Shown here: positions 13,706 to 13,817 of the stretch, piece after piece | Position numbering within the stretch: the first letter of the stretch is position 1 | How the letters are laid out: each line of letters starts with the position of its first letter | Source: SFLA01 sp045595165 | GTDB lineage: Bacteria; Bacillota; Clostridia; Oscillospirales; CAG-382 | NCBI GenBank assembly: GCA_045595165.1 | Contig: JAZNZY010000004.1 | Span: 1 to 13,817, forward strand | Direction of reading: 5' to 3' | Length of the DNA stretch: 13,817 bases | Notes under the pieces: generated by a model | What the model saw: only the letters and a program-made list of their open reading frames with translations | The model's database searches: none | Told to the model about the DNA's origin: nothing | Position numbers and translations under genes: made by a program

Positions 13706-13817
13706 TTATTCCATGCCCGTGAAAAAATCTATTTTTATTACGGAAAGAAGAATTTTTACATCTCCTTCAAGCTCATCGGGCCAGGTTATTTCACCGTCGG
13801 TCAGTTCATAATAAAGC
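13706..13817 (-). CDS. Family-X surface lipoprotein, C-terminal fragment
   Basis: The frame open from the window edge encodes LYYELTDGEITWPDELEGD, then VKILLSVIKIDFFTGME and a TAA at 13708-13706. The TWPDELEGD stretch matches the C-terminal TWP(E/D) and G(D/F) pattern of the full-length family-X lipoproteins (STWPEEFKDGF, DTWPDYLKNGF, VWPEQYKGD), and it sits immediately upstream of a permease gene as two of the other family members do. The family assignment rests on about 37 residues and on position. The signal peptide and main domains are outside the window. Confidence 0.7.
   Translation of the reverse strand, partial: LYYELTDGEITWPDELEGDVKILLSVIKIDFFTGME

Noticed and set aside
1..13817. 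Mobile element, CRISPR array or RNA gene
   Set aside because: I saw no transposase or integrase motifs, no regularly spaced short repeats and no tRNA or rRNA-like stretches. The repetition in the window comes from diverged paralogous genes and the three intergenic modules.
1..13817. Lantibiotic biosynthesis cluster
   Set aside because: No precursor peptide, modification enzyme or peptidase-containing exporter is visible. A role in peptide resistance remains possible, but biosynthesis has no support in the window.

Overview
The window looks like a chromosomal segment of a Gram-positive anaerobe of the Bacillota, most likely class Clostridia. Evidence: AAAGGAG-type ribosome binding sites, moderately AT-rich DNA, many short-signal lipoproteins, and a VanR/PhoB-type two-component system. 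This taxonomic call is an inference. Every supportable gene is on the minus strand, so the transcription order runs from high to low coordinates. I see no RNA genes, CRISPR arrays, integrases, transposases or IS ends.

Layout in transcription order. Unit 4 (13817 down to 10510, 5' end outside the window): the C-terminal end of a family-X lipoprotein, an ABC-2-like permease (12826-13692), a small lipoprotein with a TTG start (12220-12798), a family-X lipoprotein (11362-12204), a second permease (10510-11349) and a terminator. Unit 3 (10404-8707): an operator/promoter, a permease, a family-X lipoprotein and a terminator. Unit 2 (8593-5758): an operator/promoter, an OmpR/PhoB-family response regulator, a HAMP histidine kinase, an exported protein and a strong terminator. 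Unit 1 (5625 to beyond position 1): an operator/promoter, family-X lipoprotein, permease, family-X lipoprotein, a two-domain lipoprotein, a divergent permease, an ABC ATPase, and the start of another lipoprotein.

The notable content is a repeated extracytoplasmic lipoprotein plus ABC-2 permease pair. There are four clear paralogous permeases and a diverged fifth, and five members of one lipoprotein family (one partial), but only one ATPase is visible. Unit 3 is bounded by its own promoter and terminator and has no ATPase, so its permease must use an ATPase encoded elsewhere, perhaps the one at 84-962. A second set of exported proteins is modular: 1727-3001 combines a domain shared with the exported protein of the two-component operon (5758-6576) and a domain shared with the small lipoprotein 12220-12798.

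Three intergenic regions carry minus-strand TTACAA hexamers in direct repeat at an 11-bp period (two good copies at two sites, one good plus one degenerate at the third). This is the geometry expected for an OmpR/PhoB-family regulator and suggests that the local regulator controls its own operon and the two adjacent transporter units. My working hypothesis is an envelope-stress or antimicrobial-peptide response module with a shared ATPase, several interchangeable permeases and cognate surface lipoproteins. The substrate cannot be read from the sequence.
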